A stretch of DNA of 64,000 bases from Demequina muriae (lineage in GTDB: Bacteria > Actinomycetota > Actinomycetes > Actinomycetales > Demequinaceae): contig NZ_JAUHQA010000001.1 of NCBI RefSeq assembly GCF_030418295.1, forward strand, positions 434,001 through 498,000, written 5' to 3'. Under the pieces are notes generated by a model that worked only from the letters and a program-made list of their open reading frames with translations, did no database searches and was not told the DNA's origin. Numbering within the stretch: the first letter of the stretch is position 1; the number at the start of each line of letters is the position of its first letter. Below are positions 36,244-45,461 of the stretch, in pieces. A program made the position numbers and the translations under genes.

Positions 36244-37470
36244 TCAGGAACGAGCGGACTCATCTCCGGAGTCCGCATCGGCCGGATGCTCCTCGGCCTC
36301 CCGCTCGCGCACCTCGCGCGCCATGCCGCTCGTGAACTGGGTCGCGCGCTCCTCGGCCTCCGCGCTGCCAGTGAACAGGCCCTGAATCTCGGACGTCGCC
36401 GTCGGGTCGCTCTTGCGCGGGCGCCGGGCCCTGGGCGCATCACCCGGCTCGGCGACGATCACGCGTTGCGCGGGCGCCGCATCGGGCATGTTGCTCTGCA
36501 GCCACATCACCATCGCCTCGCGCACGTAGCAGCGCAGATCGAACAGTGTGGGCGCATCAGCGGCGGTGACGAGGATGCGCACTCGCACGTATCCGCCCAC
36601 GGCCTCGGTCACCTGCAGCACCTGTGCGCGCCCGTCCCACAGCGTCGTCTCGTCGAGGACCTCCTTGAGGTGCTCGCGCATGCGCTGCGGCGACACCCGC
36701 CAGTCCAGATCGAACTCCACCGAGCCCAACAGCTCCGAACCGTGGCGCGTCCAGTTCTCGTACGGCGTGGTCGTGAAGTACGTGCACGGCAGCACCAGCC
36801 GCCGGTCATCCCACAGCTCGAGCACCACGTAGCTGAGCGTGATCTCGCCCACGCGACCCCACTCGCCCTCGGCCACGATCACGTCGTCCACGCGCATCGC
36901 GTCGCTGAACACCAGCTGGAGGCCCGCGAACATGTTCGCGAGCAGGGACTGCGCGGCGAGGCCGGCCACGATGGTCGCGATACCGGCCGATGCGAGCACG
37001 CTCGCTCCCAGCGCGCGCACCGAATCGAAGGTCAGCAGGACGGCGCCGATCGCGACGATGACGATGATCACGATCGCGAGCCGCCGCACTAACAGCGTCT
37101 GGGTGCGGAGCCGTCGCGCGAGCCTGTTGTCCGGCACGTCGATGCGGTTGTAGTCGAGCGCCAGGTCGGCCACGAACTCGACAAGGCCGGCGAGCAGCCA
37201 CGCCGATGCGCCGATCACCAGGATCGTCAGCAACCGGGAGACGATGGGGAGCCAGTCGTCCGCGGGGAACGAGTCCCGCACCCCGACCCACACTCCGGCA
37301 AGCAGCACCAGCGCCCAGAAGGGGCGACGTGTGTGCAGAACGAGAGCCTTGGCCCAGGACTGCCGGCGCGACACCAGCCGCATGACCAGCTTGATCACCA
37401 GCCCAGCAGCCACCGCCACTCCCACGGAAGCCGCCGTGTGGATCGCGTACTCGAGCCAGTCGTCGAACAT
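36244..37470 (-). CDS. MscS-family mechanosensitive channel
   Basis: 408 residues from the ATG at 37470 (MFDDWLEYAI), with GGGAG five bases upstream; an ATG 30 bases earlier lacks a site. There are four or five membrane segments in the first 210 residues. The pore helix GIATIVAGLAAQSLLANMFA is followed by the MscS beta domain (VDDVIVAEGEWGRVGEI, then LVLPCTYFTTTPYENWTR). A C-terminal tail of about 100 charged residues is longer than in small MscS proteins. The expected role is release of solutes on osmotic downshock. Confidence 0.92.
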   Translation of the reverse strand: MFDDWLEYAIHTAASVGVAVAAGLVIKLVMRLVSRRQSWAKALVLHTRRPFWALVLLAGVWVGVRDSFPADDWLPIVSRLLTILVIGASAWLLAGLVEFVADLALDYNRIDVPDNRLARRLRTQTLLVRRLAIVIIVIVAIGAVLLTFDSVRALGASVLASAGIATIVAGLAAQSLLANMFAGLQLVFSDAMRVDDVIVAEGEWGRVGEITLSYVVLELWDDRRLVLPCTYFTTTPYENWTRHGSELLGSVEFDLDWRVSPQRMREHLKEVLDETTLWDGRAQVLQVTEAVGGYVRVRILVTAADAPTLFDLRCYVREAMVMWLQSNMPDAAPAQRVIVAEPGDAPRARRPRKSDPTATSEIQGLFTGSAEAEERATQFTSGMAREVREREAEEHPADADSGDESARS

Positions 37471-37553
37471 GAGTCTCCCAAGAGATGAGGCCGCTGGCAT
37501 ACGACTCTACCGAGCCGGCCGTCAGCCGCCTCTCTGTGCGTCGAGCGTGGGGG

Positions 37554-38228
37554 CTACTCGCGGCCGTCCTCGAGCGGGATCAGCATGGTGCGGAAGTCCT
37601 CGCCCGACGTCTGGAGCTCCCAGATCTTCTCCGCGACGTCGTCGAGGCCGTTCTCGAGCTGCAGCTTGGGGATCGAGCCGGGGATCACCAGCTGGGTGAC
37701 GCGAATGCCCTCCTCGCCAAGCGCATCGTGCAGCATCTCGCCGTAGGCGCTCTCGGCGGGGAAGGCGACGGAGGTGCCCGCGAAGCCGTGACGGGCCTTC
37801 ACGGAGGTGCCGCCGTTGATGAGGATGATGCTGCCTTCGCCGGCCTCGCGCATGGAGGGCAGGACGGCGCGCGCGGCGTGGATGAGACCGAGCGCCGAGA
37901 ACTGCAGCGCCTCGAGCGCGAGCTCCGGCGTGAGGTCGAGCACGGGCTTGAGGTAGTCGCGCGACGGCAGGGGGCTGTACTGGAGGGCGGTGATGGGGCC
38001 GAGCTCCGCAGCGGCGTTCGCGAGCGCCGCTTCGAGCTGGGCGCCGTCCTTGACGTCCGCCGAGTAGCCCTTGGCGGTGATGCCGTGCTCCGCGAGCGCC
38101 TCGGCGAGGCTGTCGAGCTTGGCCTGGTCGCGCGAGATGAGGGCGACGGAGTACCCCTCGCGTCCGAACCGGCGGGCGACGGCGCCTCCGAGGTTGGGTC
38201 CTGCTCCGACGATCGCGATGGTGGGCAT
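37554..38228 (-). CDS. SDR-family oxidoreductase
   Basis: 224 residues from the ATG at 38228, with GAAAGGA eight bases upstream. The Rossmann loop AIVGAGPNLGGAVARRF is visible, but the usual catalytic YxxxK is altered: SAYGEMLHDAL has Tyr without Lys at the expected +4 position. The region around TALQYSPLPSRDYL replaces the NNAG motif. It is thus an atypical SDR whose activity is uncertain. Confidence 0.83.
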   Translation of the reverse strand: MPTIAIVGAGPNLGGAVARRFGREGYSVALISRDQAKLDSLAEALAEHGITAKGYSADVKDGAQLEAALANAAAELGPITALQYSPLPSRDYLKPVLDLTPELALEALQFSALGLIHAARAVLPSMREAGEGSIILINGGTSVKARHGFAGTSVAFPAESAYGEMLHDALGEEGIRVTQLVIPGSIPKLQLENGLDDVAEKIWELQTSGEDFRTMLIPLEDGRE

Positions 38229-38358
38229 GGCTGAGTCCTTTCGACAGGGGGATCTACTGCTCAACCTAACGCGACCCCGGCCTGAGCCCATTCCGGATGC
38301 CCGCCCCTCGCCCGGGCCCACCCCTCGCCCCATCTCCGCCTTAGCGTCGCAGCGGGCG

Positions 38359-38410
38359 CTCAGTGTCGGATCGGAGCAGCTCGCGGATCCTGCCGGTCAC
38401 TCAGTGTCGG
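38359..38410. repeat. two direct copies of CTCAGTGTCGG, 41 bp apart
   Basis: Copies at 38359-38369 and 38400-38410. The second contains the last codons of the GH32 gene (read on the minus strand); the first lies just beyond its stop. It may be a small tandem duplication of the gene end. Confidence 0.35.
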
Positions 38411-39872
38411 TCGCCCCCACCATCACCTGCGCCGACGCGTCGCCAGCCACCCGCACGCGCCACCCGTCGGCGCCCACGAAGGCCTGATGCGACATCACCG
38501 CCGCGCCATCGCACGCGAAGATCTCCACCAGGTGGGCGTCAAGGAAGATCTGGACGGACGCGAGCCTGCCGTCGCCACCGAGTGGCATCCGCCGCACGCT
38601 CGGGAACGTCTCGTGGACCCCTTCGCCTCCGGGCGCCGGCCGGTCGAACACGAGCTCGCGCGACGCGCCGTCAAGGGTCACCGTCGCGAGCACCTCGTCG
38701 CCCGAGCACAGCTCCAGCGCCAGCGTGCGGCCGCCCGCCAGGTCGGCCTCGACGGACAGCACCCCGGTCACTCCGACCTCGACCTCGGCGGGCTCGTGGG
38801 CGGCGACATCCACCGGACGCCACTCGAGCCCCTCCGGGACCACCGGAGTCTGCACCAGGTCGATGCCGCCGGAGCCAGCCCGCGCATCGGCCCGTCGCAA
38901 TGACAGCTCGCGCGGCAACGACATCGCGCCGCGGAATGGCTCCGTGGGCACTTCGCGGGCGTACTGCCAGTTGGACATCCACCCGAGCATGAGGCGGCGA
39001 CCGTCGGGCGCATCCGCGAACGTCACCCCGGCGTAGAAGTCGCGGCCCAGGTCAAGCAGCCGCCACTGCTCCCCCGGCGCCGGCACGAATCGGTGCCCGT
39101 CGAAGTCGCCCAGGAACCACCGCATCCGCGAGCCCTGAGTGTTGGCGGGGTCGTGGCTGTGCGTCGACAGCAGCATTACCCAACGCTCCTCGCCGTCGAG
39201 CGGCAGCGAGATGAGGTCGGGGCACTCCCAGAGCTCGTCGAGCGGCATGGGGACGTCGAACTTGCTCTCCCACGTCCAGTCGCGCAGGTTCTCGGACGAG
39301 TAGATGAGGACCTCGTGGGCGACGGCCTCGACCGCGACCATGATCCAGCGCGCGGGGCCGTCCCCTCCCGAGTAGCGGAACACCTTGGGGTCGCGGAACT
39401 CGCGCGAGCCGCGGTCCAGCACGGGGTTGCCGGCGTATCGCTCCCACGTCATGCCCCGGTCGCGGCTGACCGCGAGCGCCTGCGCCTGCAGTCTGTCGGT
39501 CGTGGCGGCCGTGTAGATCGCGACGACGGGGTCGGTCACGCCGTCTCCGAGCCCCGACGTATTGCCGTGGTCGATCACCGCCGAACCCGAGTACACCTGC
39601 TCGTTGTCCGTGAACGGGATCGCGACGTCGAGCTCGCGCCACGTGAGCAGATCCTCGCTCACCGCGTGGCCCCAGCTCATGTTGCCCCAGCCCGCCCCAC
39701 CGGGGTTGTACTGGAAGAACGCGTGGAACACGCCGTCGACGTGGACCAGCCCGTTGGGGTCGTTCATCCAGTTGCGCTCGGGAGTGAGGTGCCACACGGG
39801 ACGCGGCGACGGAGGGCCGATGCGGTCGCCGGGTGAGTCGAGTTCGGGTGCGTCAGTCGTCGGTGATTCCAC
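38397..39872 (-). CDS. GH32 glycoside hydrolase (sucrose/fructan hydrolase family)
   Basis: 491 residues. All three catalytic blocks of clan GH-J are present: WMNDPNG (nucleophile Asp) near residue 35, FRDPKVF (transition-state Asp) near 138 and ECPDL (acid/base Glu) near 190, with the C-terminal beta-sandwich after about 320. There is no signal peptide, so the enzyme is probably cytoplasmic and acts on sucrose or short fructo-oligosaccharides. Start: a TAGGGT hexamer lies seven bases before the GTG at 39872; the GTG two codons earlier is too close to it. No transporter or regulator gene adjoins it. Confidence 0.92.
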   Translation of the reverse strand: MESPTTDAPELDSPGDRIGPPSPRPVWHLTPERNWMNDPNGLVHVDGVFHAFFQYNPGGAGWGNMSWGHAVSEDLLTWRELDVAIPFTDNEQVYSGSAVIDHGNTSGLGDGVTDPVVAIYTAATTDRLQAQALAVSRDRGMTWERYAGNPVLDRGSREFRDPKVFRYSGGDGPARWIMVAVEAVAHEVLIYSSENLRDWTWESKFDVPMPLDELWECPDLISLPLDGEERWVMLLSTHSHDPANTQGSRMRWFLGDFDGHRFVPAPGEQWRLLDLGRDFYAGVTFADAPDGRRLMLGWMSNWQYAREVPTEPFRGAMSLPRELSLRRADARAGSGGIDLVQTPVVPEGLEWRPVDVAAHEPAEVEVGVTGVLSVEADLAGGRTLALELCSGDEVLATVTLDGASRELVFDRPAPGGEGVHETFPSVRRMPLGGDGRLASVQIFLDAHLVEIFACDGAAVMSHQAFVGADGWRVRVAGDASAQVMVGATDTE

Positions 39873-39879
39873 CGTCACG

Positions 39880-39885
39880 ACCCTA
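39880..39885 (-). promoter_or_regulatory. -10 element TAGGGT, leaderless type
   Basis: TANNNT hexamer seven bases before the GTG used as the GH32 start; it decides between two candidate GTG codons. Confidence 0.4.
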
Positions 39886-39978
39886 TTTCACGGCGGACGA
39901 TGCGCGTGCACAGGGCCGGTGGTTCGGAGGTTGTCCACAGTTTCGCCGACTGTGCCGCAGTCGCTCCCACTACGTCAC

Positions 39979-39984
39979 TAGCGT
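39979..39984 (+). promoter_or_regulatory. -10 element TAGCGT, leaderless type
   Basis: TANNNT hexamer seven bases before the ATG of the first DUF6318 lipoprotein. Confidence 0.45.
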
Positions 39985-39991
39985 CGCGGCC

Positions 39992-40621
39992 ATGAACCTC
40001 CGGCATCGACAGTCCATGATCGCGGTCGTGCTCGCCGCGGCAACACTGACGGCGAGCTCGTGCTCGCTGACGCCTGATCCCGTCAGTGCTGGCTCGCCGT
40101 CACCCACCGCGACGAGCGCGACACCCACTCCGACATCGGCTCCGGCCCTCTCTGCGCTTACCTCCGGGGAGATCATCGAATCCTTGCCCCCACTGGCACG
40201 GACAGAGGACCTGCTCGGTGCCGCGGTATTCGCGCGGTTCTACCTCGACCTCAGCACGAGGATCTTCGAGTCGGATCGTGACGCAGTCCTCTTCGCGCAC
40301 CTCAGCCATCCACAATGCGGGACCTGTGTCGAGTCGCTCGATACTTCGAATAGTGCGAGGCACACCGATGCCACCGTCGAGGGCGGCACCTACGCATGGG
40401 GAGACGTTTACGCGAATCCGATGGGCGGCCAGGACGACGACGGGCTCTGGTGGGTGGAGGAGAAGGTCGAACTCACCGATATGTACACCTACAGCCCGGA
40501 AGGCGTTGAACTCGACATGCAGCCGGGTGGACAGGCAATCGTCATCAGCGTCGTGGAGTTCGACGATGGCTACTGGCAAGTCCATGACGTCGCGGTTCGA
40601 CTCGACGACGAGCAGCCATGA
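39992..40621 (+). CDS. DUF6318-like lipoprotein, copy 1
   Basis: 209 residues. A lipoprotein signal ends in LTASSC, followed by a Ser/Thr/Pro-rich spacer of about 40 residues and a compact domain with a CGTC motif (HPQCGTCVESLD) and several Trp/Tyr strands ending in YWQVHDVAVRL. This matches the actinobacterial DUF6318 family, function unknown. Copy 2 follows, so the pair arose by tandem duplication. Anchored on the outer face of the membrane. Confidence 0.82.
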   Translation: MNLRHRQSMIAVVLAAATLTASSCSLTPDPVSAGSPSPTATSATPTPTSAPALSALTSGEIIESLPPLARTEDLLGAAVFARFYLDLSTRIFESDRDAVLFAHLSHPQCGTCVESLDTSNSARHTDATVEGGTYAWGDVYANPMGGQDDDGLWWVEEKVELTDMYTYSPEGVELDMQPGGQAIVISVVEFDDGYWQVHDVAVRLDDEQP

Positions 40622-40696
40622 CAGGACAGGGGCCCGAGGTGCATTCTCGCTATCCCCAGGTTCGCCCCGACCCTGTCGCTCAACGCGGTATGTCGG

Positions 40697-40702
40697 TAAT
40701 GT
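40697..40702 (+). promoter_or_regulatory. -10 element TAATGT, leaderless type
   Basis: TANNNT hexamer seven bases before the ATG of the second DUF6318 gene, showing that it has a promoter separate from copy 1. Confidence 0.45.
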
Positions 40703-40709
40703 CGCGCCC

Positions 40710-41327
40710 ATGAACCGCGGGTGGGGACGGTCCAGGCTTGTGGTCGCGCTGGTCGCGGCCGTGCTCGTGGTGGGCGGATGCGCTGGCGACCCCGATCCAA
40801 TCGTGACCGAGACGCCCACCGCGACACCGGCGCTGAGCGAGTCTCCGAGCCCCTCGCCAACCCCGTCGCCATCTGCGACGGCGCTCACCGAGGAAGATGT
40901 GATCGCGGCGCTCCCCGACGGCGCAATGACCGCAGACATCTGGGGTGCATTCGCGTATGCAAGCACTCTGGTCACCGAATCTCGGGCGATGGTGCTCGAT
41001 GGAGATACGCGTCTCTTCGAGGCGATGTCAAGCGACACCTGCACCTTCTGCACGAGTGCGCTCGACTACGCACGATCTCTGGACTCCGCTAATGAGACGC
41101 TCACGGGCGGCCAGATCAAGGTCCAGGACGCTGATCCTCGTGGAGGGCTCCAAACCGACGGCACCTGGCAAGTGGAGTTCGACATTGTGGTCGACGCAGC
41201 AACTGTCCTGAATGACCAAGGTGCACCGGTCTTCGACGTACCTGAGTCAAGGCACACCGTTGCAGTACTTATGGACCATGACGGCGAAGCGTGGTCTGTG
41301 CGCGACGTGGGCTCGCAGGAGCTGTAG
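40710..41327 (+). CDS. DUF6318-like lipoprotein, copy 2
   Basis: 205 residues, same architecture as copy 1: signal ending VVGGC, an Ser/Thr/Pro-rich spacer (SPSPSPTPSPSAT), then a domain with CTFC (DTCTFCTSALDYA) at the place of the copy-1 CGTC. Strand pattern and ending (AWSVRDVGSQEL) also correspond. Three bases separate its stop from the next gene, so those two are co-transcribed. Confidence 0.82.
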   Translation: MNRGWGRSRLVVALVAAVLVVGGCAGDPDPIVTETPTATPALSESPSPSPTPSPSATALTEEDVIAALPDGAMTADIWGAFAYASTLVTESRAMVLDGDTRLFEAMSSDTCTFCTSALDYARSLDSANETLTGGQIKVQDADPRGGLQTDGTWQVEFDIVVDAATVLNDQGAPVFDVPESRHTVAVLMDHDGEAWSVRDVGSQEL

Positions 41328-41330
41328 GCG

Positions 41331-42410
41331 ATGAGGACGACGCGGCTCTTCGCACTGCTACTTCTTGTCGTCGCGTCGATTCATGTCTCTCCTGTTGCGG
41401 CGGCTCAAGAATGCCGGGGCAGCGACCGCCCCAACGAACACGAGTGGAACGCCAACACCTGCCAAGCGAATGTGGAGGTCGGCTACGGCGGTGGTGGCAC
41501 TGAGCCGCGTTTCGACACCACCCCAGTCTCGTCATCCGACACCCCTCAAGACCGCTACCAGCGGCGCGAGATGTGCAACGACTGGTTCGTGCTCCTAGAA
41601 GGCACGGCCCCCATCACCCGCCAGTGGCCGGGCGAGATCCCCGCCTGCACGGAGGCATACGAGACTCCGGAACTCGACTGCCCTGCGGCCTCAACAGTGA
41701 TCCCACCCCTCTGGGTGTCGCGCGCCCTCGACGACGGCGGCTACGGCCCCTGGACCCAGATCACCGGCTACGAATGCGGCACCAGCCCCCTCCCCGCGGC
41801 CATCGCGAGCGCCTGGCGCGCCATGACCATCACCCCCACCAGCTACACCACCGAGCCCGCGACCGGCTGGGCCATCGCATCGATGGGCGTGATCCCGGTC
41901 GCGAGCGCCGAGCCGCAAACCAGCGCCGTCACCGTCCTCGGCACCCCGGTGCTGTTGCGCGCCACGCCCACGCGGTTCACCTGGACCACGTCGGACGGCG
42001 CCGAGCTGACGACCTCAGACACCAGCCGCGGCTACGACGCCGGAGGCGAGCCCCTCACCTTCGATCGACACGAGCACCGCTCCGCGCTCACGCTCGCCAC
42101 CACGTGGACCGGGCACTACAGCCTCGACGGCGGCTCCACCTGGGCCGAGGCCCCGGGAACCGCGACCACCACCTCCGACTCGACCTCGATCCACATCTTC
42201 AACCCCCGCGTGCAGCTGGTCGACTGCGACACGAGCGGCGACTGCGCGACCGGAACCGGACCGGCCCGGGCGGCCCCAACTCTCACGGACCCCGACGCCG
42301 ACGGCATCGAGAACCACCTGATCCCCGACCACGCCATCGACGCCTATCTCGACGCCCGCGCAGACGGGCGGAGCTGGACCTCCAGCGAACGCAGCGCAGC
42401 CTCCGAATAG
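41331..42410 (+). CDS. secreted hypothetical protein linked to DUF6318 lipoprotein
   Basis: 359 residues with a Sec signal peptide (FALLLLVVASIHVSPVAAA, cleavage about residue 25). The mature part has a few Cys, many Thr/Ser and beta-rich repeats, and ends in a charged segment with no membrane anchor. No family is recognised. Tight coupling to DUF6318 copy 2 suggests that the secreted protein and the lipoprotein work together at the cell surface. Confidence 0.75.
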   Translation: MRTTRLFALLLLVVASIHVSPVAAAQECRGSDRPNEHEWNANTCQANVEVGYGGGGTEPRFDTTPVSSSDTPQDRYQRREMCNDWFVLLEGTAPITRQWPGEIPACTEAYETPELDCPAASTVIPPLWVSRALDDGGYGPWTQITGYECGTSPLPAAIASAWRAMTITPTSYTTEPATGWAIASMGVIPVASAEPQTSAVTVLGTPVLLRATPTRFTWTTSDGAELTTSDTSRGYDAGGEPLTFDRHEHRSALTLATTWTGHYSLDGGSTWAEAPGTATTTSDSTSIHIFNPRVQLVDCDTSGDCATGTGPARAAPTLTDPDADGIENHLIPDHAIDAYLDARADGRSWTSSERSAASE

Positions 42411-42825
42411 CAACGATCAGGTCACGGTTCGCGTGTGAGCCCTCACAACGTCACACCATCACCCGCAGTGCTGACACGATGGCGGTCAGTCACGCGGCCT
42501 CGAGTCGCGTGCAGGACTGCGGGGGTCGTGTCAACGGCGATGCGACCTCCGCACTCCTTACTGTCGCGATGCCCGTCGCATCGGCAATCCGCCCGCGCAC
42601 CGACGCCCGCCACACCCCGCGAACCCCGCGCATCGGCGCTATTCTGAACCTCGCAGGCGACCCGTCTCGCCTGACCTCCGATGCGGCACTCGCGCTGCCG
42701 CAGACCGGCCCGCCGGTGGAGGCAAAGGGGACCTGAGAGTGCTCGACGCGGACGAACTGCCGTGTCAGATGCGCGGCCCGGCCGGCGCGAGCGACGGGGA
42801 ACGCGCTTGACCCACGGGAGTTCCC
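42411..42825. other. 415-bp region without a gene
   Basis: No supported reading frame or RNA gene. Two exact copies of the 9-mer CGCATCGGC (42577 and 42629) and several GATGCG relatives lie here. It presumably carries the promoter of the following gene; a TATTCT at about 42637 could be a -10 element, but no -35 is evident. Confidence 0.45.
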
Positions 42826-43512
42826 ATGACCACTCAAGAGTCCTTCAAGAAGCGCATCCGCACCCGCATGGCGAAGACCGGCGAGAAGTACTCCGCCGCA
42901 CGCCGCGCCCTCCTCCCCCAGCCCAGCAGCGCCGATGCGCCAGCCGGCTGGGTCTCGCAGCCCGAGTCCACCGACGCACAGGTACACAAGGCCACCGGCC
43001 GCGTCTGGGACGAGTGGGTCGCCCTCATCGACGCCGGCCCAGGCCGCGACGCCACCCACACCGACATCGCGGCCTGGCTGATGGCAACCACGGAGATCGG
43101 CGGCTGGTGGGCACAAGGCGTGACGGTGGGCTACGAGCGCATCACCGGCAAGCGCCTGCCCGGTCAGATGCCCGACGGCACGTTCACCATCTCCCGCTCG
43201 CGCACCATCGCCGCCACGCCCGATGCGCTCAAAGCCCTGATCGAGGACGATGAGTCGCGCGCGGCGCTGCTTCCCGACGTGGTCGCGACCCGCACGTCCA
43301 AGGCAGGGGTCAAGTCGCCCCGCTATGCGTTGACGGACGCCAAGGACGGTGCCGCGCTGGGGTCGGTGCTGTTCAACTTTGACTCGGCCCCGGCGGGAAC
43401 GCGGTTCACCGTCAGCCACGAGAAGATCGCGGAGCCGACCGCCACCGAGCCATGGAAGGAGTTCTGGGCCGACTGGCTCACCGCGCTCGAGAGCGCTGAG
43501 CCTCCTGCGTAG
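42826..43512 (+). CDS. hypothetical protein, DUF4287/START-like architecture suspected
   Basis: 228 residues. The first half has short helices with TTEIGGWWAQGVTVGYERITG; the second half (LFNFDSAPAGTRFTVSHEKI, then EPWKEFWADWLTALES) ends like the START/SRPBCC domains of AHSA1-type proteins. I can name no function. GGGAG before the ATG is the ribosome site. Confidence 0.7.
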   Translation: MTTQESFKKRIRTRMAKTGEKYSAARRALLPQPSSADAPAGWVSQPESTDAQVHKATGRVWDEWVALIDAGPGRDATHTDIAAWLMATTEIGGWWAQGVTVGYERITGKRLPGQMPDGTFTISRSRTIAATPDALKALIEDDESRAALLPDVVATRTSKAGVKSPRYALTDAKDGAALGSVLFNFDSAPAGTRFTVSHEKIAEPTATEPWKEFWADWLTALESAEPPA

Positions 43513-43584
43513 TCGTCACGCCCACCATCTCGCCTGCGGCGCGCCCTGCGTAGCAATCATGGCCGCAAATCATGGCCGCAGCCG

Positions 43585-43785
43585 TCAGCTCTCGGGCAAG
43601 TCGCGGGCCCTGCGCCGCACGCGCACGTACTCGATCAGGATGCGCATCGCCGCGCCCGCGATGATCCACAGGCCCAGGACGATCATCGCGTTCGAGACGG
43701 GCATGTCGAAGGCCAGGACGAGCACCACGGCGACGATCGCACCGCTGCCGGCATTGATCAGGGTCGCTCGATTCTGTCGGTTCAT
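43585..43785 (-). CDS. small two-helix membrane protein
   Basis: 66 residues, two membrane segments (about 10-28 and 33-50) and a basic Arg-rich C-terminus. The ATG overlaps the stop of the kinase gene by 4 bp with GGTGGA upstream, so it is the last gene of the operon with the kinase and the serine hydrolase. No function can be assigned. Confidence 0.7.
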   Translation of the reverse strand: MNRQNRATLINAGSGAIVAVVLVLAFDMPVSNAMIVLGLWIIAGAAMRILIEYVRVRRRARDLPES

Positions 43786-44423
43786 CGATCCACCGTAGGC
43801 GACGGCGCAACCCTGAGGTCCGCCCGATGCGCGGAGGCGGCGATGAGCTCGGCGTTGCGCTGGTCGCTGCCCAGGGCGTGCGCCCGCGCGGCTTCGGGTG
43901 TGCGGCCGAACGCCACGTGCCGCGCGATCAGCCGCTCGAGGCGGGCGGCCTCGTCGATCTCCACGAACCACGACTCTGCGAGCAGGCCAGCAACCTGGTC
44001 CCACGGAGGCGAGTCCAGCAGCAGGTAGTTCCCCTCGACGATCACCAGCGGCACGTCGCGCGGCACCGGGATCGCACCGGCGACCCCGTTCCTGAGGTCC
44101 CGGCGGTACTCGGGCGCGTAGACCACGTCCTCGTCGCGCGCGACGATCCGGCGCAGCAGCGCCACGAACCCCGCGGCGTCGAATGTGTCCGGCGCACCCT
44201 TGCGCGAGACCCGGTCCAAGCGCTCGAGCTCGGTGTGCGCGAGGTGGAACCCGTCCATGGGGACCACCACCGCATCGGCCGCACCGACGCCAGCCGCCAC
44301 CGCATCAGCAAGCGTGGACTTGCCCGATCCGGGCGCGCCCACGATACCGAGCACGACCCGGCCGCCGCCCGCATTGGCCACCAGGGAGCGCGCCCTCGCG
44401 ACCAGCGGCTCGACCGACGTCAC
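43782..44423 (-). CDS. nucleoside/sugar kinase-like P-loop protein (uridine kinase superfamily)
   Basis: 213 residues from the GTG at 44423, which overlaps the stop of the serine hydrolase gene (GTGA). Walker A GAPGSGKSTL near residue 31, MDGFHLAHTELERL near 59 and VIVEGNYLLLD near 127 give the uridine kinase / phosphoribulokinase-like fold. Members phosphorylate nucleosides, pantothenate or sugars; the substrate is not determinable. Confidence 0.85.
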   Translation of the reverse strand: MTSVEPLVARARSLVANAGGGRVVLGIVGAPGSGKSTLADAVAAGVGAADAVVVPMDGFHLAHTELERLDRVSRKGAPDTFDAAGFVALLRRIVARDEDVVYAPEYRRDLRNGVAGAIPVPRDVPLVIVEGNYLLLDSPPWDQVAGLLAESWFVEIDEAARLERLIARHVAFGRTPEAARAHALGSDQRNAELIAASAHRADLRVAPSPTVDR

Positions 44424-45454
44424 ACGCCCTCGACCGCGTCGGGGAACAGCCGCGCCGCCACCGCGCCGATGACCGGCCACGCGCCCTCGGACGTGTTGCC
44501 GAACACCGTCGCGGTCACGCGGGTCTCCGGGTCGAACGTCGAACGGAATGACACCCCCGCGTCGTAGCCCTCGATGATCCACTGCGGCCCTGTCGGGTGC
44601 CGCCAGAACCCCATCCCGTACCGCATGCCCTCGTCGGGCACGTCGTGGCGGGCGCGCATCATCTCGGCTGCGAAGTCCAGGCTGACGATGCGCCCGTCCG
44701 CGAACGCCCGCCAGAACCGGTCCAGGTCCGCCGCGCTCGTCACGGCCCCGCCGTCGCCGCCCCCGCGTACCGGCAGGTGCAGCACGTTGGTCCAGTCCCC
44801 GGTCTCCTCGAGATACCCGAGAGAGACGTCTCCGGGCCACCGGTCGGAGCGCTCGTACGCCGTCTCCTTTAGGCCGGCCCGCGCGAACACCTCCCGCGCC
44901 ACCACCTCCTGGAACGCCTCGCCGGACGCACGCTCGATGATGAGCGCCGCGACCATGAAGCCACCGTTGTTGTAGCGGAACGTCTCCCCCGGCACCTCCT
45001 GCTGCGCGTGGCCCTCGAGTTCGGGCAGGAAGTCTTCGGCGGTCACCAGCGTGTGCACCGGGCGCGTGAGGACGTACTCGGAGATATCGGCGTCCCCGCT
45101 CTCGTCGAGGTAGTCGCCGATGCCCGAGGTGTGGGTCAGCAGTTCCTCCAGCGTGACGCTCTCGTCGACCAGCGGCAGGTCGTCGCCGAGCCACCGTCGC
45201 ACGGGCGCCTCGAGCGACAGCGTGCCGCTCTCGACCAGCCGCACGGCCGCGAGCGCAGTGAAGGCCTTGGACCCGCTGGCGATCCCGAACCGGGTCAGCG
45301 GGGTCACGGGGACCTGGTGCGCGCGGTGCGCGTATCCGTACGGGCGAGCCAGCATCTGCTCGCCGTCCCGATGCACCGATACGAGTCCGCTGAAGTCGTC
45401 CTCGCGCGCGGCGACGTCGATCGCCTCGGCGAGCTCAGGGTCATCGATTCTCAT
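44420..45454 (-). CDS. serine hydrolase (class C beta-lactamase/DD-peptidase-like)
   Basis: 344 residues from the ATG at 45454. The SxxK motif SGSK lies in TRFGIASGSKAFTAL, the YxN motif in RYNNGGFMVAAL, and the HTSGIGDYLDE segment is typical of esterase EstB-type family members. There is no signal peptide, so it is probably cytoplasmic, which argues against a periplasmic beta-lactamase role. A TAGCGT hexamer seven bases upstream suggests a leaderless transcript that continues into the kinase and small membrane genes. Confidence 0.88.
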   Translation of the reverse strand: MRIDDPELAEAIDVAAREDDFSGLVSVHRDGEQMLARPYGYAHRAHQVPVTPLTRFGIASGSKAFTALAAVRLVESGTLSLEAPVRRWLGDDLPLVDESVTLEELLTHTSGIGDYLDESGDADISEYVLTRPVHTLVTAEDFLPELEGHAQQEVPGETFRYNNGGFMVAALIIERASGEAFQEVVAREVFARAGLKETAYERSDRWPGDVSLGYLEETGDWTNVLHLPVRGGGDGGAVTSAADLDRFWRAFADGRIVSLDFAAEMMRARHDVPDEGMRYGMGFWRHPTGPQWIIEGYDAGVSFRSTFDPETRVTATVFGNTSEGAWPVIGAVAARLFPDAVEGV

Positions 45455-45461
45455 GCTTCTG

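Noticed and set aside
35872-37092. 406-codon plus-strand open frame opposite the nucleotidase and MscS genes
   Set aside because: His/Arg-rich shadow without start-site signals; the minus-strand MscS gene is certain.
42490-43419. 309-codon minus-strand frame over the 42.4-43.4 kb region
   Set aside because: Shadow composition and no start signal; the plus-strand gene at 42826 has a ribosome site and protein-like sequence.
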